From assembly GCA_038207625.1 (NCBI GenBank), contig JBBQZO010000023.1, positions 36,049-100,048 on the forward strand: DNA of 64,000 bases. The letters run 5' to 3'. Each line of letters opens with the position of its first letter. The stretch's first letter is position 1. The notes under the pieces were generated by a model. The model ran no database searches, was not told where the DNA came from, and saw only the letters and a list, made by a program, of their open reading frames with translations. Below, one piece after another: positions 35,677 through 45,519 of this stretch. The stretch comes from JBBQZO01 sp038207625 (GTDB lineage Bacteria; Pseudomonadota; Gammaproteobacteria; Burkholderiales; Burkholderiaceae_D). A program made the position numbers and the translations under genes.

Positions 35677-36198
35677 ATGCCTACAGATGGATCTTCCGCC
35701 ACTTGCAATATGACAATGAGCATGAGTGGTGCCGCGCGGGCGCGAATGCGCGATCGCGAGAAACCCACGTACCACTACTACAATGACATGGGTGGTGCTC
35801 AAGGCAATTGTTCATGGGGTATCGGAACGCTGGAGCATCTGGGGCCATGTTCCACTGCTGAAATGGAGAAAGTGGTAAGTCCAACGCAAGCGGAGGCTGT
35901 GTTCGCTGCAAACGTCAGCGTGGCAGAGCGTGCGGTGCGCAAAAATGTGACCAGCCAATCGCTCTCGCAAGCGCAGTTTGATGCCTTGGTGAGTTTCACC
36001 TTCAACGTCGGCGAGCGGGGCGCGCGCGACACCTACGACCTCATAGAAGATGGCGATTTTCAGGGGGCGGCCAGGAACATGTCATCGATCACTACGGTCA
36101 AGGTAAAGACCGAGCACGGCTGGAAACGGATAGTTGCGCGGGGTTTGGTGATCCGGCGCGCAGAAGAGAGTGCGCCGTTTCGAATGCCTAACCCGTAG
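35677..36198 (+). CDS. GH24-type lysozyme, candidate T6SS effector
   Basis: 173 residues from ATG 35677 (CTGGAG 7 bases ahead). Phage-type lysozyme core: Glu28 in RDREKPTYHYYND is the expected catalytic acid, Asp37 in YYND and the following GNCSWGIGT match the catalytic cleft; later LSQAQFDALVSFTFNVG and GLVIRRAEE are typical of GH24. It cleaves the peptidoglycan glycan chain. There is no signal peptide or TM segment, no holin or phage neighbours, and a divergent hcp lies next door, so delivery into a rival's periplasm is the best reading. An endogenous autolysin is less likely without a signal peptide. Confidence 0.85.
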   Translation: MPTDGSSATCNMTMSMSGAARARMRDREKPTYHYYNDMGGAQGNCSWGIGTLEHLGPCSTAEMEKVVSPTQAEAVFAANVSVAERAVRKNVTSQSLSQAQFDALVSFTFNVGERGARDTYDLIEDGDFQGAARNMSSITTVKVKTEHGWKRIVARGLVIRRAEESAPFRMPNP

Positions 36199-36222
36199 CG
36201 CATGTCACCTGGAGGGCACGCC

Positions 36223-36669
36223 ATGTTCAGTCTTAAGACGCTGCGAAGGATCGGCTTCTATCTCGCCGCTGGCGGATTGTGCATCCTGCCGGTCTGCGTG
36301 TTGGCGGACAACTTGCCCGGTTCAGACCTAGTCGGTCGATGGCGGGTCGTTGCGGTTCTAGATTCGGCCGAGATCACCGCGATCGACGACAGGCAGGCGG
36401 AGAAGCTGCTGGGCAAGACGCTGGAGATTCGAAAAGGCTGGCTTGAGTTTGACGGGCGGGTGTGTAAGAACCCGTCCTACGAGCGCACCGTTGAGGAAAC
36501 GGAGCGTTCGTTTCGCGAAAAGGGACATGTGAGTTCTGTGAACATGCATTTGCCCGATCCCGTGACCGCGATTAACGCGAAATGCACGGATCTGTTTATC
36601 AAGGGCCAGGGCAAGATTGTATTTCACTGGAAAGGCTTCTATTTTGATGCAGTGCGCGAGGGAAAATAG
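36223..36669 (+). CDS. periplasmic protein, candidate immunity protein 1
   Basis: 148 residues from ATG 36223 (GGAGGG 6-7 bases ahead), 24 bases after the lysozyme stop. Signal peptide to about residue 28 (LCILPVCVLA-D), then an about 120-residue domain with GRWRVVAVLDSAEI, two Cys (VCKNPSYERTVEE; NAKCTDLF) and a FHWKGFYFDAVRE end. No family recognised. A second diverged copy follows. Position, export and duplication fit an inhibitor of the upstream lysozyme, but no inhibitor fold could be assigned by eye. Confidence 0.75.
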   Translation: MFSLKTLRRIGFYLAAGGLCILPVCVLADNLPGSDLVGRWRVVAVLDSAEITAIDDRQAEKLLGKTLEIRKGWLEFDGRVCKNPSYERTVEETERSFREKGHVSSVNMHLPDPVTAINAKCTDLFIKGQGKIVFHWKGFYFDAVREGK

Positions 36670-36754
36670 TCATGTTGCTGACTGGAATGACTCCTGGATC
36701 AGCCGAATTTGGCAATCTGCGCGCGGATATGTGCGCGCCGCTCCGGGGCCAACA

Positions 36755-37195
36755 ATGACCTGTCCGACTGGGCTGATTTCTGGGTGCGTCGTCATGGCGT
36801 TGTGCTTGAGCGCTCAGGCGCTCGCTCAGCCGGACGCACCCAACGGCGACATCTTTGGCACCTGGGAAATAACCGCCGTTCTAGATTCGGGGGATCCGTC
36901 CGGAATGTCGGATCGGGAGGCCGCGAGGTTGGTGGGCAAGTCTGTCAGCGTCGAACGTGAGGGCATCAAACTCAACGGACTCAAGATGTGCAAGTCGCCG
37001 AGCTACAACAGGACAGTGGAGGAAACGGCAAAGCATCTTCGAGAGAAAGGACACGTGAGCACTGAAAACCTCCATCTGCCGGATCCGGTGACGGTCATCG
37101 ACGCGAAATGCACGTTTCTCTACCTTAAGGGCAAGGGCACGATGGTACTTTCGTGGGACGGCGTCTATTTCGATGCCGTGAAGCAGAGGGAATAG
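36755..37195 (+). CDS. periplasmic protein, candidate immunity protein 2
   Basis: 146 residues from ATG 36755; the longer frame upstream to 36617 overlaps the previous gene and is not coding. Signal peptide MTCPTGLISGCVVMALCLSA, cleavage near ALA-Q. The mature part is clearly paralogous to immunity protein 1: GTWEITAVLDSGD, CKSPSYNRTVEETAKHLREK, HVSTENLHLPDPVTVIDAKC and LSWDGVYFDAVKQRE align across the whole length, with both Cys kept. The amount of divergence suggests an older duplication. Ribosome site weak. Confidence 0.75.
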   Translation: MTCPTGLISGCVVMALCLSAQALAQPDAPNGDIFGTWEITAVLDSGDPSGMSDREAARLVGKSVSVEREGIKLNGLKMCKSPSYNRTVEETAKHLREKGHVSTENLHLPDPVTVIDAKCTFLYLKGKGTMVLSWDGVYFDAVKQRE

Positions 37196-37210
37196 TCGGA
37201 TCACAGCTTG

Positions 37211-37456
37211 CTCAGCGTGCCACCGCGCCGCCTTTCATCACCCACTGCACGCGCTCCAGTTCCGTCACATCCTTGAGCGGATCGCCATCGACGGCGATCA
37301 TGTCGGCGAACTTGCCCGCTTCGGGCGCGCCCAGCTTGTCGCTTCAGCCCAACAGTTCGCTGGTGTTCACGGTCCCCGTGCGGATCACCCGCAGTGGCGT
37401 CATACCCAACTTGACGTGGACGGCGAACTCGCGCCCGTTCAGACCGTGCGGATAAA
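37211..37456 (-). pseudogene. decayed duplicate of the amidohydrolase 3' end
   Basis: These about 246 bases match 38366-38611, the last about 82 codons of the amidohydrolase, in the same orientation and with many substitutions. In the copy the Trp of LLGWSD is a TGA stop (37344-37346 on the minus strand), and there is no 5' part of the gene, so it is non-functional. It marks a recombination or insertion boundary of the island. Confidence 0.9.
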
Positions 37457-38248
37457 CTACAGCGGTGTGCAACTGTAGGCCGCCCCGATTCCCGACTTGA
37501 AATTGACGCTTAGCAATGTCCCGAATTTGTCCAAAATCATGTTTACTGATCGGCCGTCCAGCATGTCCACCATATAGTTCAACTCCCCGAGAGTGGGGTC
37601 GGCCAGCACCGCTTCTGATTTCATTCCGGTCGCAAATGAATAGGTTTCTCCCCCAAGCTTGGCGCCGCCGTTAAGCACTTGGTAACGAACCGCCTGAACG
37701 GTGCGGCCATTGACGATGCAATTGATGTCACGCGTTGGTGCAGCAAAGTACTTCTCGATTGGAGAAAAAAGGCTCTTCGTTGCGAGTTTGGTGAGATCAG
37801 CGGAGTTCTTGCAAGTGACAAACGACGCGCCACTGTAGGTCTGCGCATCGCCCATCGGATCGCCGACGTGACGCTGAAGGATCAGACCGAACGTGTCGTA
37901 TCCGATCGTCCCGGCAAACACGAAAGATTGGATTCCGCCGCTATTGAACTGTCTTGAAAAATTCAAGCTGACATCGCTACCCATCAAATTTCCGCTGACG
38001 CCAGTAGCGTTGACCGCGCCGTCCGCCGTCACCACTACCGTGGCAACGACCGGCGCCACCGCAGGTGGTCGGGAGCACTCCCCTGAGTAGGAGCCGGCAA
38101 GCAGAGGGACAAGGTCCGCTCGATAGTTAATTGCCACCGTTCGCGCTGGCGCTGAAGCTGGTAGTGCGCCACTCGACGAGCTGCTTGCGCGCTCGCAAGA
38201 GGCCAACATGGCGCACAAAAGTAATGCGGGGATGATTCTCGCCTTCAT
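37457..38248 (-). CDS. predicted lipoprotein between the duplicated ends
   Basis: 263 residues. Signal with lipobox LLCAMLASC (Cys18 lipidated), a Ser-rich linker, then a beta-rich domain with SYSGECSRPPAV, FVTCKNSADL and INCIVNGRTVQAV; the four later Cys may pair. Family not recognised. Lies exactly between the two copies of the amidohydrolase 3' end, so it was probably inserted with the rearrangement. Less GC-rich than flanks. Confidence 0.8.
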   Translation of the reverse strand: MKARIIPALLLCAMLASCERASSSSSGALPASAPARTVAINYRADLVPLLAGSYSGECSRPPAVAPVVATVVVTADGAVNATGVSGNLMGSDVSLNFSRQFNSGGIQSFVFAGTIGYDTFGLILQRHVGDPMGDAQTYSGASFVTCKNSADLTKLATKSLFSPIEKYFAAPTRDINCIVNGRTVQAVRYQVLNGGAKLGGETYSFATGMKSEAVLADPTLGELNYMVDMLDGRSVNMILDKFGTLLSVNFKSGIGAAYSCTPL

Positions 38249-38364
38249 ACCTTTTCCTGGTTACTCATCGCGTTGATACTTCCTCGATCGCGGTGAATTT
38301 GCGGCAGCAAGCCGGCCGCTAGCATGTCGCAAAACACGTTTTTCCGACATGTCGGCGACTGGTC

Positions 38365-39666
<1,302 letters not shown>

Positions 39667-39958
39667 GCGACGCTCCCAGAATGTTATTGGATCATTAAGT
39701 GTACAGGTGTTCGGCTCCCTAAAACACACTCTTTCGGTGAAATTCCGGGCGTTTCGCAGCGTGTTTGAAGGGCACCATCATTGCGGGCGTTTCGCAGCGT
39801 GTTTGACGGACGCCATCGTGCTGGGCCACTGGCAGATGGGAGCACAGTAGCAAGACGCGCTTGACCTGCCGCCGGTCAGTGTCGGCGGCACCGGTGTCGA
39901 CTGTACGTTGAGCCGTTTGGAATCCAAAGCGGGCGCCAGCAGCGCGTGGCCGCTGTCG
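39667..39958. other. intergenic region upstream of amidohydrolase
   Basis: 292 bases holding the short repeat above and no supportable gene. The amidohydrolase promoter must lie here on the minus strand. Confidence 0.5.
39747..39806. repeat. 22-bp direct repeat, two copies 38 bp apart
   Basis: GGGCGTTTCGCAGCGTGTTTGA occurs at 39747-39768 and 39785-39806, in the 292-base gap between the amidohydrolase and the solute-binding gene. No function visible. Confidence 0.8.
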
Positions 39959-40663
39959 TCAAATTCGTCCGACGACCTCGGCAATCGCCTTATTGAGTTT
40001 CGCGAGAAAGTCAGGATGCTTGGCCAGATAGTCCTTCGAAATATAGATCCCGAATGGCCGCTCCGAATGCACGATGCGCGTAAAGCCCGCGCCGGACTGG
40101 CCCGCGCGTTTCTGTGCGTCGTAGAAGACCAGTTCGGACAGAAAGATGGCGTTGATCCGCCCGCGCTTGGACATTTCGAACAGCGATTCAATACTCGATG
40201 GTGCGCCGGTCACCGTGTAGTTGGCGTCGATCAGCCACTTCTGGGTGTTGCTGTGCAAATGCGTGCCCACCCGCGCCTGCGCTTTGAATTGCGCGCTGGC
40301 GGGATCGAGTTTGGAGTCGGCCGGGATGAACCAGCACCATCGGTTGATGACGACGGGCAGCGACAACACGGCAATGGCGTCACGCTCGCCATTTTGCGAC
40401 GCCAGGAAAAACCCATCGGACTTCGCTTCCGTGATGCTGTGCAGGGCGCGGCCGTAATTGGGCACCAGTTCCAGCTCATACTCGACGCCAGCCTGGCGCA
40501 TGATTTTCGCGACCAGCTCGACGCCGATGCCCTTGATCTGATCATTTTCCTTGTATGCATACGGCGGAAAGTTCGACACATGAAAACGGATCTTGTCGTT
40601 CGCATGGGCTGCACCGCTTCCCACCAACAGCAGCAAGGTCCACCACAAACAGATCCTGAGCAT
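39959..40663 (-). CDS. orphan periplasmic solute-binding protein
   Basis: 234 residues from ATG 40663. Signal peptide MLRICLWWTLLLLVGSGAA, cleavage near AHA-N. Family 3 binding-protein pattern: IRFHVSNFPPYAYKEND, GIGVELVAKIMRQAGVEYE, and a C-terminal FGIYISKDYL. No transporter genes around, like the two proteins at 21823 and 25795. Ligand unknown. Confidence 0.8.
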   Translation of the reverse strand: MLRICLWWTLLLLVGSGAAHANDKIRFHVSNFPPYAYKENDQIKGIGVELVAKIMRQAGVEYELELVPNYGRALHSITEAKSDGFFLASQNGERDAIAVLSLPVVINRWCWFIPADSKLDPASAQFKAQARVGTHLHSNTQKWLIDANYTVTGAPSSIESLFEMSKRGRINAIFLSELVFYDAQKRAGQSGAGFTRIVHSERPFGIYISKDYLAKHPDFLAKLNKAIAEVVGRI

Positions 40664-40962
40664 GATGTCCTTGAGTTGGTAACGTACCGCCCGGCAAAGG
40701 ATCAAACCCTTGCCGTGTAAGCGCAACGGAAGGGTTGGTCACCAATTATTCCACAGTAGCGGCCTGTGGCGCACGATCTTGCGTTCCCTCGCCAAAAGAA
40801 AAGATGCTCGGTGCAACGACGTCAGAACGATCGGCGCGCGTTTGGGCTGACCTGCTCACTTGCTAACCTGCGGCCATGCACGGCTGGCCGGTGATACTTG
40901 CGAGATGGCTCGTTCAAGACGCGACGGGCGCGCAGCCCGCCGTGTCGTTGGGCCTCCGGCGA

Positions 40963-41619
40963 CTAAGGCGCGCGCCGGCGGATTAGCCACTCGGCGACGG
41001 CGAGGTTGATTACCCACGCCGCGCTCAGCAGAACGTCCCGGACGACGCCGCGCGGCTCGCCCGAGATCACTATCCACGGCAGCACTATCAGCACCTGCGT
41101 ACCGGCTGCCTGGCCGATGGCGTAGCCGCGCACCATCCATGCGCGATGCCCGGCAATGTCGCCTCGCCTGATGGCTGCCAGCGCCAACGTGAGCGCGAGC
41201 AGCATCGCCGAACCGAACAAAACGCGCGCCGCCTGCAACAGAGCGCCCTGTAATTCGGGCGGAATCGGGTAGCTCAGCGCCATCCACACACCGGACAAGC
41301 CGGCCAGCAAGCCGCACGGCACGGCGACGCACCCGGCAAGGCGATGCCAGCCGGGGTTGCGCTGTCGAAACCGCGCGGCAAACTGGAAGGCGCCCAATAC
41401 GCAAAACAAGGTGGCGCCGAATATATGAATGACGACGGGGAGGGGCGCGCCGATAAAGCGTGCGTTGTGCGCCGTGATTGGGTCGGCAGCGGCGAGTCCG
41501 GCCAGGCGCACGACGCCGGCGGCGAGTGGCACTGCGGCAAGCGCCAGCAGCGCCGCCGGCACTGTCCAATCGCGGCGCGGCAACGATGCCATGCGGCCTT
41601 GCGCGATCAGCGTTTCCAT
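40963..41619 (-). CDS. DUF2306-like multi-pass membrane protein
   Basis: 218 residues, about 6 TM helices, with HIFGATLFCVLGAFQFAARF and GWHRLAGCVAVPCGLLAGLSG and RAWMVRGYAIG, the pattern of DUF2306 proteins. Function unknown. The ATG overlaps the mipA-type stop by one base, so it is translationally coupled to that gene. Confidence 0.8.
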   Translation of the reverse strand: METLIAQGRMASLPRRDWTVPAALLALAAVPLAAGVVRLAGLAAADPITAHNARFIGAPLPVVIHIFGATLFCVLGAFQFAARFRQRNPGWHRLAGCVAVPCGLLAGLSGVWMALSYPIPPELQGALLQAARVLFGSAMLLALTLALAAIRRGDIAGHRAWMVRGYAIGQAAGTQVLIVLPWIVISGEPRGVVRDVLLSAAWVINLAVAEWLIRRRAP

Positions 41620-42473
41620 TAGCGAATGCTGTAGGCCATGCCGAAAAACACATTCTGCGTGTTGGGACGACGTACCAGCGGGCTGTCTTTGGCGGCGTTG
41701 GACAAACTGGTGTTGCTCACGCCGGCCAGCGCCGTCCAGTCGGCGTTGACCCGGTAGCTAAGACGCATGCCGATGGTGATATCGTTCAAGCCGCCCGACG
41801 GCGCATACGCGCGGTAGTGGCTGGAAACGGCCTGGGCGGCGCTGACACCAACATAGTTTTCCATGTAGGACGCATTGGCCAGCGTGGCAGCGACGGTCAG
41901 GCTCAACAGCGCGGACGGGGCCAGCGGAATGGCGTAGGCGGCGCCCACCTTGAGCAGCGCGCCCTTTTTGTCATTGCCCGATCCCAGATGCGCGTTGGCG
42001 TTGAACGACAGCTCATCGGTGATGGCGCCTTTGACGAAGCTGACGAAGGTGGGCCGGATCTCGACATCGCCCATGCCGGCCAGCGCGCCAGCGAGGCTCT
42101 CCTTGCGGCCTGTGTCCACGCCCAGCGCAACGCCGTATTGCGTTTTATCGGCGCCGGAAAACTGGTAGCCAAGCACGGTGTTGTTCTCGCCACCGACAAA
42201 AACGCCATTGCTCCAACGGTAAGCGAGTATCGGCAGCGCCTTCAATTCGTGCTGGTCCGAACCCTGATATCGGGGCACGTACGCAACGCCAAGGCCGACG
42301 ATGCCGCCTTCCATGGTGCGCGGGTCGGGTGCGCTGTCAGCGGCCTGGGCCAGCGTCAATGCGCCCGGCAGCGCGATGCTGGCAATGGCAAGCTTGCCGG
42401 CCCAGCGAAAGGTGTTGGGAATGACGCGTGCGATGTGCTTGCGGGTGGCGGTGAGGCGGGTGGTGATTTTCAT
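41619..42473 (-). CDS. MipA/OmpV-family outer membrane protein
   Basis: 284 residues from ATG 42473 (GGAA 8 bases ahead; ATG 42491 lacks a ribosome site). Signal peptide to about residue 44 (TLAQA-A), then MipA/OmpV barrel pattern: GGIVGLGVAYVPRYQGSDQHE and ALPILAYRW. Ends near FFGMAYSIR, a typical OMP end. MipA scaffolds peptidoglycan enzymes in E. coli; OmpV-type members act in stress or metal responses. Upstream of, and overlapping, the DUF2306 gene. Confidence 0.9.
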   Translation of the reverse strand: MKITTRLTATRKHIARVIPNTFRWAGKLAIASIALPGALTLAQAADSAPDPRTMEGGIVGLGVAYVPRYQGSDQHELKALPILAYRWSNGVFVGGENNTVLGYQFSGADKTQYGVALGVDTGRKESLAGALAGMGDVEIRPTFVSFVKGAITDELSFNANAHLGSGNDKKGALLKVGAAYAIPLAPSALLSLTVAATLANASYMENYVGVSAAQAVSSHYRAYAPSGGLNDITIGMRLSYRVNADWTALAGVSNTSLSNAAKDSPLVRRPNTQNVFFGMAYSIR

Positions 42474-42759
42474 AGAGTATTCCAGGGACATAGAAGTTTA
42501 ATTGCGGCGTTGTATCGGCGATCAAAACGTGTTGCTGTTGCGGGTACCGGATAGTTGGCAGCGGCGTGCGTTTTTTCGCATTGACTGTAGTGTATGTAAA
42601 AGCGAGGCGCTCGTGACCCTACTAAAGTACGGTTCTGCGTACGGTTGTCGGCGCCCTGCATGGCCGCCACAGTGACAGCATCGGCAAACGAACGACGCTT
42701 CGCGCATGGATGACACCCGGACGGCACCCTGTCCGGTGCTGCACAGCGAACACCGGGAC

Positions 42760-45396
42760 TCAGTGCGGCAGCAAATTGAGCGCCAGCGCGCGCGCCACTG
42801 CCTCGGTGCGGCGCTGCACCTGCAGTTTGGCGAAGATATTTTGGTTATGCCACTTGACGGTGCTGAGCGACAAAAATAGCTGCGCGCCGATTTCCTGGTT
42901 GGAGCGTCCCTGGTGAATCAGGCGCAGTATTTCAAGCTCGCGCGGGCTGTACGATTCGGCCAGCGGGGCCGGGCGGGCGGCGACACTGATCGGAACGTCG
43001 CGCCGGTTCATCGACACTTGCAAGGCCGAGACGCTGAGCAATTTCGCCACGTAATTCGGCATCAGTGCCGCATTGGCCGCCTCGGACAACAGCTTGGTCA
43101 TCGGCGCGCCCTCATCGACAAACAGCCGGATAAAGCCGGCCGGTTCGGCCTGCACCAGCGCGTCGCGCAACATCTGCTGCGCGGCGTGCGCCTGGCCCGA
43201 TTTGTCCAGGGCCAGCGCTTGCACGACCATCGCCTTGAGCGCTTCGTTCGCTTGCCCCTTGTCGAGCATGCTGCGGCGATACGCGTCGACGATGGACAGC
43301 GCCGCCGCGCCATCGCCTTGCGCGAGCAGTACGCGCGCCTGCGCAAGCGGCAGCTGCTGTTGCGCGGCCAGATGGGCGGCGCCGGCCAGCTCGTCGCGGC
43401 GCAGCATGACGGCGATCTGGACGGCGGCAACGTCCTTCATCCGGCCGGCGAAACGCTGGGTTTTGGCCGCGCTGCTGACCGTTTGCAGTAACTCGGCCGC
43501 GCGCTCGGTATCGTCGCGCGTCAGCATCATGCGCGCCAGCAGCGCGTCCGCGCCCAGACCGTTTTCGGAGTCGACCCGGGCAGCGAGCTTGCTGCTTTGC
43601 AGCGCATGCGATTCGGCCTGTTCCAGCTCGTTCCACTCGTAGAGGATGCGCGCCAATCCCAGGTGGGCTTCGCAGCCGACCAGGTTGGTCGGGTCGGTAA
43701 TCATCCGCAAGGCGCCCCGGTAGGTGTCGGCCGCCAGGCGCAAGTCGTTGTCGTTGACCTGAATGCCCGCCAGCGCGATCGACGCGACGATGACGAACAT
43801 CACATTGCCCGAGGACTCGCTGGCGCTGAGCACCTTGGCAAAAGCGTGGCCGGCTGCCGCGCGCTCATTGCGAAACAGGAAAGCGACTCCGAGCGCGCAC
43901 TGGGCGGCCGTGCGGGCGGCGTGATTGTCGGCGCTGAGCAGTGCAAGCGCCAGCGTCGCGTGCGCATGGATACTTGCCGCATCGTTCTGGTAGACGGCCG
44001 ACCAGGCGCCGATGGCGGCCACTTGTCCGCGCAGATCGAGCGTGACGGCATTCTCACCGGCGCCCTGCAGGGCCGCTTCGGCGCTCGACAGTGGCGCGGC
44101 CAGCTTGCTGGACTGGCCGGCCATCAGCAAGGACCACGCCAGCGTCACCCACAGCGATGGATGGGCCGCCAGCGTCTGGCGCGGTGCGTTTTGCAGCCAA
44201 TGCATGATCGGCACCATCTCGCCGCGAAAGTACAAAGGCATGCCATTGCCGTCAATCAAACGCATCGCGCGGGGGATGTCGGCGCCCGCGACGGCTTGCC
44301 GGAAGGCGTCGATTTCCAGTCCCTCGGCCTCGTACCAACTGCTGGCCCGCACGTGCAAGCTGGACGCCGCCTGTTGCTGGCGCAGCTTCTCGCGCAGCTT
44401 CTCGCGCAGCAAATCGGCGAACAGGTGGTGGTAGCGGAACCAGCGTCGTTCATTGTCGAGCGCGACAATGAACAGATTGGCCTGATCGAGGTAGTCCAGC
44501 GTTTGCTGTCCTTCGCTGTCTTCCATTACCGCATCGCACAAGGGGCCGCACAGCCGGTCCAGCACGGACGTGCACAGCAAAAAATTGTGCACGCGCGCCG
44601 ATTGTCGGCGTAGCACTTCCTCGATCAGATAGTCCTGCACAAACCGGTGGCTGCCGCCAAACGCGCCGATGAAGGCGCTTGGGTCCGGATGCCCTTGCAG
44701 GGAAATGGCGGCCAGTTGCAGGCCGGCGACCCAGCCTTCGGTGCGCGCGTCGAGCGCCGCAACGTCCGGCGCGGACAGCTGCAGATGCATCGTCTGGGCG
44801 AGAAAGCCGGCCGCTTCGTCGGGCGCAAAGCGCAAATCGGTCTGGCGCAGTTCGGTCAACTGTCCTTGCGCGCGCAGGCGGGCGAGCGACAGCTCGGGTT
44901 CTTCGCGCGTGGCGATGACCAGGTGTAACTGGGGCGGCAAATGGTCGATCAGGAACGCCATCAGCGCATCAACGGGCTTGGCCGCGACCAGGTGGTAGTC
45001 GTCGAGCACCAGCACCAGTTTGCTTTGACTGGCCGCTAGGTTGTTGAGCAACACCGTCAGCACCGATTCGGGCGACGGGGCAGGGCTCGCGCTGAGCAAA
45101 CCCGTGATTCCGGCGCCGACGCTGTCCGAAATTGTCTGCAATGCCGCCACCAGATAGCGCAGAAAAAGGCTGGGGTCGCCATCGCCGGCATCGAGCGACA
45201 ACCAGGCGCTGGGAAACTGGCAGGCGTTGAGCCATGCGCTAAGCAGCGTCGATTTGCCGAAGCCGGCCGGCGCGCACACCAGCGTGAGCTTGCGCGCCAG
45301 TGCGCCGTCAAGACGCGCGATCAACGGCGAACGCACGACGGCGTTCGCTGGCGGCGGCGCGGCAAACAGCTTGGTGGCCAGGAGCGTCATGGACAT
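42760..45396 (-). CDS. MalT-like LuxR-family ATP-dependent regulator (LAL)
   Basis: 878 residues. N-terminal STAND NTPase with Walker A CAPAGFGKSTLLSAW and Walker B VLVLDDYHLV, TPR-like helical repeats in the middle (about 390-750), and a C-terminal LuxR helix-turn-helix (YSPRELEILRLIHQGRSNQE, LSLSTVKWHNQNIFAKL) at about 810-870. The class uses ATP and an inducer bound in the TPR region. Possible targets: the neighbouring MipA-type/DUF2306 genes downstream or the alpha/beta hydrolase upstream (inference). Confidence 0.93.
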   Translation of the reverse strand: MSMTLLATKLFAAPPPANAVVRSPLIARLDGALARKLTLVCAPAGFGKSTLLSAWLNACQFPSAWLSLDAGDGDPSLFLRYLVAALQTISDSVGAGITGLLSASPAPSPESVLTVLLNNLAASQSKLVLVLDDYHLVAAKPVDALMAFLIDHLPPQLHLVIATREEPELSLARLRAQGQLTELRQTDLRFAPDEAAGFLAQTMHLQLSAPDVAALDARTEGWVAGLQLAAISLQGHPDPSAFIGAFGGSHRFVQDYLIEEVLRRQSARVHNFLLCTSVLDRLCGPLCDAVMEDSEGQQTLDYLDQANLFIVALDNERRWFRYHHLFADLLREKLREKLRQQQAASSLHVRASSWYEAEGLEIDAFRQAVAGADIPRAMRLIDGNGMPLYFRGEMVPIMHWLQNAPRQTLAAHPSLWVTLAWSLLMAGQSSKLAAPLSSAEAALQGAGENAVTLDLRGQVAAIGAWSAVYQNDAASIHAHATLALALLSADNHAARTAAQCALGVAFLFRNERAAAGHAFAKVLSASESSGNVMFVIVASIALAGIQVNDNDLRLAADTYRGALRMITDPTNLVGCEAHLGLARILYEWNELEQAESHALQSSKLAARVDSENGLGADALLARMMLTRDDTERAAELLQTVSSAAKTQRFAGRMKDVAAVQIAVMLRRDELAGAAHLAAQQQLPLAQARVLLAQGDGAAALSIVDAYRRSMLDKGQANEALKAMVVQALALDKSGQAHAAQQMLRDALVQAEPAGFIRLFVDEGAPMTKLLSEAANAALMPNYVAKLLSVSALQVSMNRRDVPISVAARPAPLAESYSPRELEILRLIHQGRSNQEIGAQLFLSLSTVKWHNQNIFAKLQVQRRTEAVARALALNLLPH

Positions 45397-45519
45397 AGGG
45401 CGGCCTCAGAAGCCGACCGCAACACGCGGTTGATGCATCAGATCGGCTGTCGATTGTAACGTAATCGATTCGTCAATACCATGTGCGCCCACTTGCCGCT
45501 GGTCGACACACACGCGGTA

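Noticed and set aside
35677..36198. Lysozyme as part of a prophage
   Set aside because: No holin, spanin, terminase, capsid or integrase genes nearby; hcp and exported paralogs explain it better.
36617..36754. Upstream extension of the second immunity-type gene
   Set aside because: It overlaps the previous gene and has no signal peptide; the start at 36755 gives one and aligns with the paralog.
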